Source: Mixophyes australis (lineage: Eukaryota > Chordata > Amphibia > Anura > Limnodynastidae). Taken from it: 64,000 nt of DNA. The stretch spans positions 434,001 to 498,000 of the forward strand of contig JAVHZZ010000073.1 in assembly GCA_036250195.1 (NCBI GenBank), written 5' to 3'. Below the pieces are notes generated by a model. It searched no databases, was not told where the DNA came from, and saw nothing but the letters and a program-made list of their open reading frames with translations. The position numbers and the translations under genes are program-made. Shown here in pieces: positions 29,237-39,928 of the stretch; the stretch's first letter is position 1, and the number at the start of each line of letters is the position of its first letter.

Positions 29237-32200
29237 ATGGAGACCCTCGTTGGAGATCCCAATGACACCTCCCGGAGGAATAAGGAAAACATCGCTGGAC
29301 ATTCCATCGCTGAGGTAAAATGTCTTGTCTACTATATTATATATGGAAGATCGTTGTTCAATTCTAAATTGAGGCACAGGTTAAGCTTCAACACATGTGA
29401 CAATGCGCTTATGTTGTAATATTGTTACATTTTAGTTATATTACAAATAATATTCAGTCTTTATTCCATGCCTCCCAACTTTTGCAATCCCCGAATCAAA
29501 ACAAAACACAGTTTGCAGCAGTGCGTCCATAAATGGAGGTGTGGTCACATCACAATGGGTGCGTGGCCACACCCTCATGGGCACCCTTTACCATCCTCGC
29601 CTAACAACGCCAAAGATTTTAGTCTCTTCTATGTATAAAGATGTACATGTAATATTATGGGCCAGATTCATGTTCAGACTTATCTTGCGTGAAATAGACC
29701 TGTGCTTGCTCCAAAACGGACTTTACTCCAATTAACGCAATTGCATGTAATTCATGTCCAAAGCAAATGACACTTACAACTGCCTACAACACATAAGGGA
29801 ACAATGGTGGCAAGGTTTTTCTCCTGGACAAAACCATGTTACAATGCAAGGGGTGAAAATAGGGTTATTATTTAGCACATAAGATAAATACTGGCTGTTT
29901 TTCATGTAACAAACAAATACTTGATAGCTTTAATTTTACACTGAAATTTAAAGTTGATCTAGGACATGCCCAACCCCAACTATAAATCTACCATGACATT
30001 TTAAATTTGCCTCCCACTCCAAGGCAACATGGTTTTGCCAAGATGCAATGTTACTCCTTTTTTTACTTATTTTCTTTTCCTTAACGAATCAGGCCCATTG
30101 TATGTACAATATGCATTAAGGAGATCTTGATTTATGTATTTAATGTAAAAAAAATATAAATATGATTATACTGTTTAGAGTTGTTCATCATTTTTTTTCT
30201 AAGCTTTATTTAAATACCTTATATTGCACATACGCTTGTGTGTATACTGCGCTGTGCTCTGTTAATGTACAACATGTAACGTTTAGGCAGATTGCACTTA
30301 CACCCAGATTCAAACTGAAACACATCTTGATGTCCGCTTGGATTTGAATATGGGTTCCGTGATCTTTTCTTAAGAGCAAGTTAGGTGCAAGTTGCGTTCG
30401 GACTTGAATCAGGCCCTATATGAGCCTCCTCTTCAAGGTTCTCATGTTTCCCTAACATGATCCTCACCAGGTAGTGGTCCAGGTACCAGTTATTCCCACC
30501 AATGGTTCTTTAACATCCATCTTGCAAAGAGCCTGTGGTATGAATCAGCAGTCATTTTTATACCAGTATCATGTAAATTTCATCACTTAAATTCAAAGCT
30601 GAAATGTATTAATAGTCTCTAGTAACCTCTGTCCTTGTTATTCCAATTCACTGGCTTTCCTTTGTATTGAGAGTCATTCATTTGTTTCCCTCCTACAGTA
30701 TGTTTGTAATGACATTTACTTTTTATTTTCCCGGTTGTCTTAGGAGAGTGTATCAAGCCCGAAGTCACCACCACAGGGATTTTATGTGGGCTCCAGCTCG
30801 GAGGTATTTTCTACATATATAACTTTCTAAAGATATAAGTCTTTCCATCAGTGGACTCTTCATTTTATATTTACTTATTTTACACCAATGGTATATGGTT
30901 GAAGTTGAAGCCATAGGTCCTGGTGGTGATGTGATGGTGGGTGGTCTACAGCAACATCAAACTGTGTGGTGTGGTAAGACAAAAAATGAAATCCAGTCCC
31001 CTGGATGAGTGTAATTAAAATGATTGCCCCCTTGTTGTTCATAATTAATCCCTAAATGATATTAATTATTATTAGTGCCCCCTTGATGATTATAAATTAT
31101 AATAGTGCCCCCTTAATGATATAATTATTTTAGGGTTTCTCTCTTTTTTCGTCTCTCTTGTGTCCAGCACCTGTTCACGCAGTGTGTGCAGGGAGGCCCC
31201 TGGACGTGACGTAATAACGCTGTCATACTTAGGGGAGCCGGGGGCCCCTGCATACAGTCACATCTGGGACTAGGTGCTGCTGGCAATTAAGATGGCAATT
31301 TTTAAAGGAGAACCCCGGCGTGATCTGTGTATCTGCTAAAATGTAACATTCTCAACTTGTATAAGTTAATGGTAGATGCAACTTATTTAGGAAATAGGAC
31401 AGACTCTATAGGCGAGCACCACATATCTGGGGTTAACCATATTTACTTTTTATGTTCCCGGTTGTCTTAGGAGAGTGTATCAAGACCGCAGTCACCACCG
31501 CGGGTATTTTATATGGGCTCCAGCTCGGAGGTATTTTCTACATATATAACTTTCTAAAGATATAAGTCTTCCCATCAGCGGACTCTTCATTTTATATTTA
31601 TTTATTTTACACCAATGGTATATGTTTGAGGTTGAAGCCATGTGTTGAGAGACTTTCATTTTTAAAACCCATATACTTCCTCCTACAATATGTTTGTAAT
31701 GACAATTACTTTTACTGCCCCCGATTGTCTTAGGAAGATGTATCAAGCGCCGGATCAGCACCTCCAGGAGTACATTTGGATTCCAGCTTGGCGGTAAGTA
31801 TTGTCTAGGTATACAGCTTTCTAAACATATAAATCTTCCCATCAGCGGACTCTTCACAGATTGAATATGGTTGAGGTTGATGGGGCTTGTTAGCGGTTGG
31901 TGGTCTACACCAACAGCGAGCTGGGTGGAGGGCTGGAGCAAAGATGAAATCCAGTACTTCTCAGGTACCAGATGCAAACATCCGATCTGTATTATCTGTC
32001 TGCTAATATGGGTCATTTTTATATCTGACCTTGAGAAAACTATCCTGTTCAGTCGTCACAATGACCGAAATATACTGTCTCCCGTTTTCTTTCTTTTCCT
32101 GGATTCATAGAACTCCCTTCCACTTACTTGTATACGTATGAATGGAAGAGGTGTAACATAATCTACAAGAGTAGATCAGTTAGATATGAATATTCCCAAC

Positions 32201-33304
32201 GGTCTGTGAGGTCATTTTGGTGAATGATGTTTGAGAACAGAGATGTCTCATGTTTATAATGACATTTACTTTTTCTGCATCCTGTTTTCTTAGTGTTGTG
32301 CACCAACACCGGATACAGCTTTAGAAAAATATCTTCTGAATTACACCTTTAAGGTATGTTCTAGATATACAACTTTTTAAAATATAAGTCTTCCCATCAG
32401 TAGACTCTCCATATTATATTTATTTAACACATTTGGAATATGGTTGAGGTCATGGGCCTTGCTGGTTGCTGATGGTTTGGTGGTGGGTGGTCTACAGCAA
32501 TGTGTACATATCAGATATCTATTATGCTCCTGTTAATATGAATAATTTCTATATCTGCACCTGATAAAACTATGCTGCCCAGTCATCACAATGTATAAAA
32601 TATTCTGTCTTCTTCTTACTCACCCACTTGTATGAGTATGAGTGGATGAGGTGTAAAGTAATCTCCTTCAGTAGATCATTTCGACCTGAATAGATCTGAG
32701 AGTTCATAAGGCCACTATGGGGAAAGATGTTTGAGAAAAGAGATCTCACATCTATAATAGAGTTCTCTGGAATCAAATTGAATAAGAAAAGGTTCCGTAC
32801 AGAGAGTGCTTGTTATGTGGCCATGGTGCACTGCTGGATGACTGACAGTGATGCCTCAATCCCTGACCGTGGTGATAGTATGGTGATGGTGATAGTATGA
32901 TGTTTAAGGGCAAGTTACTCCACCCAGTGCAGAAACACAGGGCCAGGCCAGTGCCTCCTATAGAGAAGCACATGGCAGCAATCTGCACCCAGGAACTTCT
33001 AAGATAAGAGAATTATACAGGTCACTCTTTCTTTCTTTAAAGACATAAGAAGTTGGGCAGTCAGGTGACATTTTTCGGACTTTGAGGTCATTACTCATAA
33101 GATCTGGTTGACCTGCTGTCATCATATTGTGAATGTAGCAAAGGAGGCAGAGCTAGATTAAGGATTTGGGGGGCCCAGGGTACTTAAGAGAGGGGGGCCC
33201 TATGGTCTAACATTAACAGCACAGTGCCATCATTCAGGGAGAGAGTTACTAAGTCACATAGTTCTAAACCTACTACAATAATACACTATTAAATGTCATG
33301 TGTG

Positions 33305-33346
<42 letters not shown>

Positions 33347-36105
33347 CATATATATATATATATATAATAATAATGTAGTAATGTAGTAATCTATGTATGA
33401 AATGTAAAATTTACATAAATTCAAATTTGCAATATCATCCTAGACCCTAGTAACTCCTACTCTTGTTATAACAATTCACTGGATTTTCTCTGTATTCATT
33501 TTAAAACCCCATATTCTCTCTCTGTAATAACATTTACTTTTTCTGCTCCTTGTTGTGCTATTAGTGCGCACCAAGACTGGAGTCACCGCCCCCAGGATTT
33601 TATCTGGATAACAGCTCGGAGGTATTTACTAAGATACAACTTTCTAAAAATATAAGTCTTCCCATCAGTGACCACTTCACATTATATTAATTTTACACAG
33701 ATGGAACATAATTGAAGTTGAGGCCATTGGGCCTTGGTGGTGGTGGCGGTGGGAGGTCTAAAGCAACAGCAAGCTGGGTGGAGGGGTGGAGGGGTGGGGC
33801 AGAAAAATGGAATCCAGATCAGATACCAGGTACAGCAGAGGATATGTGGAAAAATCACATTTCTATTATGCTTCTGCTTATATTAGTAATTTTTATATCT
33901 GGGCTTGCAAAACATTTAGATTTCTGTTGAGAACATGACAAAATATCCTACCCCACACTTGCTGCCTAGGTGTGATCTTTGGCTCAAAACTATCCTTTAT
34001 TCCCCACATCCCATCTCTATCTCTCTGACCCCCTGACCAACATTGCTGTGTGACTGGATCATATAGCCCACTGAGCACTTTTTACAGTTGCAATCTGACC
34101 AATATACAATATATAGCACTTAACCTCATGTATCAAACCTACATTGTCCCATAGGTTGTAAGCTTGTGAGCAGGGTCCTCTTACTTCTCTGTCTGTCTGT
34201 ATTACTCAGTACTGTTTTATTACTGTGTTTGTATCCATTTGTAAAGCACTATGGAATATGCTGGCGCTATATAAATAAATGATGATGATGATAGTACCAG
34301 AGATAGCAAAAGTCAACACAAAGCCCAGGAGTAGAGCTGGACATCGGGAAATCTTCTACCTCCTGATAAAATTGATCTCTTTAGGATCGAGTGTTTGATT
34401 CCTGAGGGTTTCCCATTTCATGCAATGTTTGTAAATATCTGCTAAATTACACTATCAGCTACTATGATATCCTACTATTAGTCTGGGGATGGTCTTCTCA
34501 TTTGTTTGGTTCACGTGAAGTGCTATCCTGTTTTACGAGTACTAGGAATGTATCTTTGGCTGTAGCTCCTAAAATTTCAGTCCATTATTGGTATTTGGCT
34601 TCCGCATGTAGATTAATATAACAGACGCAACACAAATATAATCTGCCTTGTTTGTTAAACCATGCGCATGTCCTTTTGGCTTTGTCTACCTGTTTCTTTT
34701 ATTAAGCTGACATTCTGCTATCTATATGTCCTCTTTTTAATTTCTGTCCAATGCCGTCTACTTCTACTACTGGGAATATCTTGTTATGATTGGTTACTGC
34801 AAGTTACAGCTCATCTGTGATGTCTCCATCAGCTTAAAAAAACAAAACAACTTAATGCACATGCAGCCCCAGGAGTGAATTGCGTAAAACTAATGGTTGC
34901 TTCATGGTTAGGATATTGTACCTGTGTACATGGTTTACCCCATTGTGTAGTCATTCTTTTCATATGCATACATTTTATCAACAGTCAGAGTTCTCAGCAT
35001 CTGATGAAGTGAAGACAACTGAAGATGCTGGATGTGAAGTTCCCATCAATGAGGTATGGTGGCTTTTTGACTTCATATTTAGATGGATTCTATTATCCTC
35101 TGCAAAAGGTCTGATTGGCGGAAACAGATAGATCAGGGGGCGGCTTTGCTAAGTGCAGATAAGGCGCACAACTGTGTCTAGTTTTGCACTGTTATTTTAA
35201 TGAGCTAGTTTGGGAGGAGAAGCTGCTTTTAGGGAAGCAACTGAATGTTTTGATGTTTGTATATGAGCCTTAGAGCTTCTGTAGTTCATCACATGACTTT
35301 ATTAGAACACATAATGGTGAAGGAAGCTGGTAAAATTCATTATGTCCGCACAATTTGTGGTCTTTAATTAAGTTACATTCAGAGGAGGGAATTCAATTGA
35401 CAGCATTACTCGTGAGAATAACGCGTTCCTTGCACTATTAATGTTACTACGGTAATAGTGCACATTATTACCGTTAGTACGGTAATCTCAACATTGATTT
35501 TTGCTTGCAGCTCTGAAAGCCTTGAGTAGAGAGCCGCGTTAAAATTATCGTACTAACGATAATAGGGCGTGGGCTGCGTTATTCTCACGAGTAACGCTGC
35601 CAATTAAATTCCCCCATAGAACATCCAGGCCTGCGATAATAACTAATCCTTGTTACATTTACTAAGATCAGTATCAGTTTTCTTAGCAGGCTTGGACTCA
35701 AACTTTTTTCCCCTACAGAATACACATGAGAAACAGACAGCAACAGAACGTCTTCATGCTGTATGCAGCTTGGTCTCAGACTGTACACCATCCCCACCAG
35801 AAAGACCGCATGCCTCAATTGACAACATCCCTTCTTCCGTTCCCGTGGTCATCACTACATCACCGCAGGTGGACACAAGAGAGATCACCATCGAGAATGA
35901 TGCACAAGCAGATTTTTCATTCTTTTGTTTGTGCTCATGGTGCTGCCTTCCAGCAGACCAGCAGCAGCGGAGGCAACAGCAAACATCTGGCCCCCGGAGA
36001 TCTCGTCTTCAGTCCCTGTGGAGGTGGATTCGTAAAAGATGTGGAAGGGTGGTTTCTGCGAGCAACATCAGTGGAAACCAAGACAATGGCAGCGCTGGGA
36101 ACTGA
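29237..36105 (+). CDS. Multi-exon gene of unknown function with tandemly duplicated 60-bp exons, copy B
   Basis: Exons: 29223-29314 (ATG at 29237), 30744-30803, 31471-31530, 31734-31793, 32294-32353, 33565-33621, 34985-35053, and 35719-36105 ending in a stop. All have AG acceptors and GT donors, and all junctions after the ATG are phase 0. The product is about 276 residues: 26 leader residues (METLVGDPNDTSRRNK...), five repeats of 19-20 residues resembling ESVSSPKSPPQGFYVGSSSE, a 23-residue acidic exon, and a 128-residue tail with a Cys-rich patch and basic end. No signal peptide or membrane segment is seen. The leader exon is also open upstream of the ATG (PEAV), so it may be internal. The repeats are Pro/Ser-rich with a conserved GFY. 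I recognise no family. Expression is unproven. Confidence 0.6.
29659..30416. mobile_element. MITE-like element with a second MITE nested inside
   Basis: The outer ends gggccagattcatg and (reverse complement of the right end) gggcctgattcaagtcc are inverted repeats, with tat on both sides. About 29787-30096 is a copy of the MITE family at 18747-19042, ending ttaacgaatcaggccc. One family has therefore inserted into another in the first coding intron of gene B. Confidence 0.6.
30744..33621 (+). repeat. Array of five related exon-intron units
   Basis: Not only the exons (30744, 31471, 31734, 32294, 33565) but also their flanking introns are related. Each donor is followed by a tacaactttctaaa-like stretch, then 'tataagtcttcccatcag', then 'ggttgaggttga'. 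Each acceptor is preceded by 'atttactttttctgc' and 'gttgtctta'. The array grew by tandem duplication of whole exon-intron units. Spacing varies from 0.26 to 1.3 kb because of insertions. Confidence 0.85.
33299..33368. repeat. (TA)n microsatellite, copy B
   Basis: The expanded counterpart of 276-319. Confidence 0.9.
34091..34292 (+). repeat. LINE/SINE 3' tail, copy B
   Basis: The counterpart of 1035-1236, with a few substitutions. Confidence 0.6.
35384..35615. mobile_element. MITE with about 40-bp inverted ends, copy B
   Basis: The counterpart of 2328-2559, in the last intron of gene B. The right end reads caattaaattcc instead of caattgaattcc. Confidence 0.85.
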
Positions 36106-36979
36106 GACATACCATCATGCGGCATACAGGGTGAGCTCATGTCTTGCACTGAAGGGTTAAGTTGTTACATAGTCTGATTCTACACATACTAACCTAGGAA
36201 ACACCTTTATTGTACTGATGCACTATCCACAATGTTCTACACATATATACACCAAGAAAATAATAATCAGATTCTGTTGGCTGAATCCCAAGGATTCAAC
36301 TGAACACAAATCTTCCTAAACCTGCTAGGAATTATCCACATTTTAATAAAAATTCAGGATTCTGTACATCAATATATTTTACATATAATATATTTTCCAC
36401 ATTTAGAAATATAGCTGTAACATAAGTCTTCTAGTTTTACTCTTTCCTTCACCATCAGCCATCTAAAGATACAATATATTTACATAAATTAGTGGTCTTA
36501 AGTATGGATTTAACCAAATCTACCAGAGATCTTTAATTCTTCATATAAAACCTGCACATACTACAAATGTATTAGAAACATGAAATTATCTGATAGAAGA
36601 GGACTGGTGACTGTATCCGTCAGTGCAAGACATTTCCCCTGTTCATGAGCACGGAAAGATGGACACTGTTGCTGATTTAACACCAGATGTTTCATATAGA
36701 TATATAGATATATAAATATATAGATCTATTTGTTTCATTTAGATATACAGATATAGATGTTTATGTATTATGCTTAAAATATTGGTAGTTACAAAAAAAC
36801 AAAAAAAACAAAAAAAATATTATAAGAGTAAGAGAGGGCTGGGATTAGAAGTGATATAAACACTGAGGGTGCATGTAGATGAAAAGGTTAAGGTGACTGG
36901 CGGGTCAGGTTCAGGGCAGGATCATGCGTCCTCCCTGGCAGGTCATCGAGTGTCCCCTGCATGATTGCCTCAAATTTAG

Positions 36980-37489
36980 TTGACCCAGGTCAGCGAGCAG
37001 GTCCAGTCGCGGTCGGCTGACCGTAGTTTGTTTACTTTAGCACTGTTGGTGGATGCGGGGACTGCGGCTCCTGGGTCGGGGAGCTCTCTTTCTGTTTCTC
37101 CCTCTGCAGGTTCGGCTGGTTGTGTGACATCAGGTCAGAGGTCTGGGCGTGCTTCTTATGCGGAAGCCGCATCTACGGCCCTGGTGGGCCCGTCATCACG
37201 TGTGGAAGGTGGTAGTCGTGGATCAGTTGGTGAGCATGCCAGTAGGGTGTCTGGTTCTAGCTCTGATTCCAGCTCTTCTACCTCTGGGAGTGAGGTTCTG
37301 GCCAGGTCTGGGAGGGCAGACACAAGATTGATGAAGCTCCTGGAGAGGAAGTTGTGTAGTACCTGCCATAGGGCGGGGTTGGAAGGTGTTGGTTCCAATG
37401 AAGGAAGCAGGATATCGAGGGACGATGTGGTGCGCTGTTCCAATACAGCCGTCAGGGGGATATTAGGTGCCGGGTGTGTGGTAAGATAG
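36980..37489 (+). pseudogene. Ngaro-like ORF1 (gag-like) fragment, copy B
   Basis: The counterpart of 3924-4433, 169 codons, Ser/Gly-rich with CSTCHRAG near the end. The frame stops before the polymerase segment. No zinc knuckle is complete. Confidence 0.5.
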
Positions 37490-37902
37490 GCACAGGTTGT
37501 TTTGTGGATATGTTTGCCATCACTAATAAGGCTACAGATGATTTGGCAGCATCAAGGTCACGTTCTGGCGTGTTGACGAGGCATATCGAGAAATTGTCAT
37601 ACCTGGTTATTGAAATTGACACTGTTGCAGGGTGTTGTAAGCTTCCAATGGAGGAAGTAGCTAAGTTGAGGGGTGTGATTGATTCGTTTCAGGGTGAGTG
37701 TAAGGTGCAGTAAAAACAGGTGCAGTCACTGCTTGGCCTGCTTAATTTTGCTTGTAGAGTGATACCCATGGGTAGGGTTTTTTGCCAGAAGTTAGAGAGG
37801 GCTACGGTTGGGATTACAAAAGCAAGGCATTTTGTGAGGATATCCAAGGAAATTAGAGATTATATGGCTATGTGGTGCATGTTCTTGGAAAATTTTAAAT
37901 GA
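37474..37902 (+). pseudogene. Reverse transcriptase C-terminal fragment of the Ngaro-like element
   Basis: Two consecutive frames encode YLVIEIDT, CKLPMEEVAKLRG and then, after one stop, LLGLLNFACRVIPMGRVFC. The last motif is characteristic of the thumb/connection region of DIRS and Ngaro polymerases. The palm with catalytic aspartates is absent. The 147 bp carrying the LLGLLNFACRVIPMG motif are missing in copy A. Confidence 0.65.
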
Positions 37903-37960
37903 GTTTGAAGCTGCTTTGTTTCGGCTTGAGTGTGTAAAGGCTTTTTTCATGGCTTTCAGA

Positions 37961-38179
37961 AATACAACAGAGGGATTGAATGAGACCAAGGTGATATAAA
38001 CACTGAGGGGGCAGGCAGAGGAAAAAGTACAGGCATACCAGGAGTTAACTTATCTGGGTTGTGGTAGAAATCTGAGTTATCCAATCAGTGGAGCCGGAAG
38101 GGGAGGGGTTTGCTTTCCTGAGGAGGCTTATAACATATAGGAAAAGGATGTGACTTCCTCTTGCCGGATAGATTTGTTA
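37961..38179 (+). repeat. Ngaro-like A1 terminal repeat, copy B
   Basis: Identical in layout to 4757-4974, and repeated at 40329-40546 and 41001-41218. The following T-rich leader leads into the ATG at 38464. Confidence 0.7.
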
Positions 38180-38463
38180 AGTGAGTATGGGCTCTCTGCT
38201 GTCCTGGTTAGTATTGCTACATAAACTGTTTTTTCACTGTGTTTTTTAACTGTGTTATACTGTTTTTGGTATTGCATTTATTGCTGTGATCGTGTTTATT
38301 TAAGTTGTATTTTCAGTGTTCTTTTCTTTTCACATTTCTTCCCAATCCATTCTCCTCCTTGTTTTCTCCACCTTATCTTTTTCCCCTAGTTCTTGTCCCT
38401 GCCCCCCCCTTTCCCCTCTCTCTTTTTCTTGTTTGTTTTTTGTTACCTTTTCCTTCCCCCATT

Positions 38464-38781
38464 ATGCTCCGGGCCAAGAGAGTTAGGGTTCCACCCCACC
38501 GCCTCGCTGAGGCTTGTTCCCCCCCCTCGGCCCTTAGTAAGCGGCGAGCCCAGATCCGGGCCTCGCCGACGGGTGTTTCCTCTTCCCCCCTCTCGGGTAG
38601 TGGGGTGGGTGTCCCCGGCGGTTCCGCTGCGGCCGCGGCGGCTAGAAAAGTTTATGCGCATGCGCGACGACGCGCACGCACGCAGACGCGCGCGCATGCG
38701 CGTCAGTCCATCCCGATTCCGGCGGCCATGTTAGATGCGGGCGCTCCAGGAGCGCCCGTGGATGCCCCTGCAGCCCAGTAG
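38464..38781 (+). pseudogene. Ngaro-like ORF1 N-terminus, open in copy B
   Basis: The frame runs 105 codons from MLRAKRVRVPPHRL to the stop at 38781, through an Ala run and an Arg/His/Thr-rich stretch. It is immediately followed, in another frame, by recombinase sequence. The element's middle (rest of ORF1, polymerase, RNase H, recombinase N-terminus) is therefore deleted. Confidence 0.55.
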
Positions 38782-38783
38782 AA

Positions 38784-39062
38784 TTGACAAGGTTGTATAG
38801 GGATATGTCTCCTGCTCCCGGTGGTTATTGGCTTAGACATAGTAATGGTTTTCCCCTTACAAAGTTTCAATTTTCAGCGGTATTCAAAATATGCGTGGTT
38901 AAGCTTGGTTTGAGGGCAGCGGACTATGGAACGCATTCCTTTAGGATAGGGGCAGCTACGGTAGCGGCAGAAGAAGGTGTGTCTGAGCAGAGCATTATGG
39001 CTTTGGGTAGATGGAAGTCTAAGTGTTTTAAGCGGTATGTCAGGCCAGCTGTGGCGCTCTAG
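38784..39062 (+). pseudogene. Tyrosine recombinase C-terminal fragment, copy B
   Basis: The counterpart of 5581-5859. The His-x-x-Arg block (THSFRIG), Trp in GRWKS and the nucleophile Tyr in KRYVRP are all present. The frame is open upstream through SPVELTRLYRD, matching the third copy (CPLEFTRLYRD at about 41845), which marks the deletion junction. Confidence 0.75.
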
Positions 39063-39299
39063 CCTTAGACAGGGCGATGTAATAAGGCTGACCTATGACG
39101 TTGTGTTGCTTACCTTGTTGAAAGGGAGCGCGGAGGGTTTTGCCATTTCTTTTCTCCGGGGGCCTGATTGGCGGTGGCACCCCGGGGTTTCCGGTTTTAC
39201 CTCCGCATGGGTCACCCTGCGTTATGCGCGAATGTGGCATTTTTTTGTTTTCAGTATTATTTATGTTTTACGTTTTGCCATTTAATTTACTACTAATAA

Positions 39300-39879
39300 A
39301 TTACTCCATGTTGCAGGTGTACGTCAGGATGGGAGGAGTATTTGACTGGTAGGCCATTCATTTGTTTTTTGGGACGGTAAGTGCGGCCCTGCTCATGATG
39401 TGAGCAAATTTTCCAGGGCGGAGTCAATAAGATGGATAGGTGTTAGGGGTATGCGTTGGGCATCTCTGTTGCAGATACTAAAAGACACCGAGAGTAGGTT
39501 TGGGGGCCCTTTAGAACTTGTAATTCACCTTGGGGGGAATGACCTGGGTAAGTGGTCCAGTTTAGAGCTCATTGAACATATAAGATCTGATGTCGGGGCC
39601 ATTAAGTTACATTGGCCAACAGTTCACCTTACATGGTCCGATATTATCCCTAGGCGCAATTGGAGAGGGGCGGATAAACCAGCACGGATTGAGAAAGCTT
39701 GTGGGAAGGTAAATAGGGCGGTTCGGAAGATCTTTCAGGAAGTAGGTGGTGGCTACATTAGTTATCCGTCCATAAGGGCTGTGTTGACGCAGTACTATAG
39801 GCCCGATGGTGTACATTTGTCTGATTTGGGTATGGCATACTTTATAGAGCAGATATTTGGTTTTCTTGTTTGGCTATGA
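39300..39879 (+). pseudogene. SGNH hydrolase of the Ngaro-like element, near complete
   Basis: Block I with the candidate nucleophile reads LVGHSFVFW (Ser after GH rather than GD). A TGA codon stands directly before it, where the third copy at 42390 has TGG-type coding, so the frame is interrupted. Block III is VIHLGGNDLG and block V is DGVHLSDLG, with catalytic Asp and His. The open part is 159 codons (39400-39879). SGNH hydrolases are esterases or lipases; their role in Ngaro elements is not known. Confidence 0.7.
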
Positions 39880-39928
39880 GAGGTCGGTTGGTGGCGGGCT
39901 GCGGTTCTTGGTGGGAAACCTTAGCTGT

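Noticed and set aside
31492..32016. A 174-codon open frame on the minus strand
   Set aside because: It runs antisense through two repeat exons and their introns and contains no known motif. Its internal repetition simply reflects the exon-intron units.
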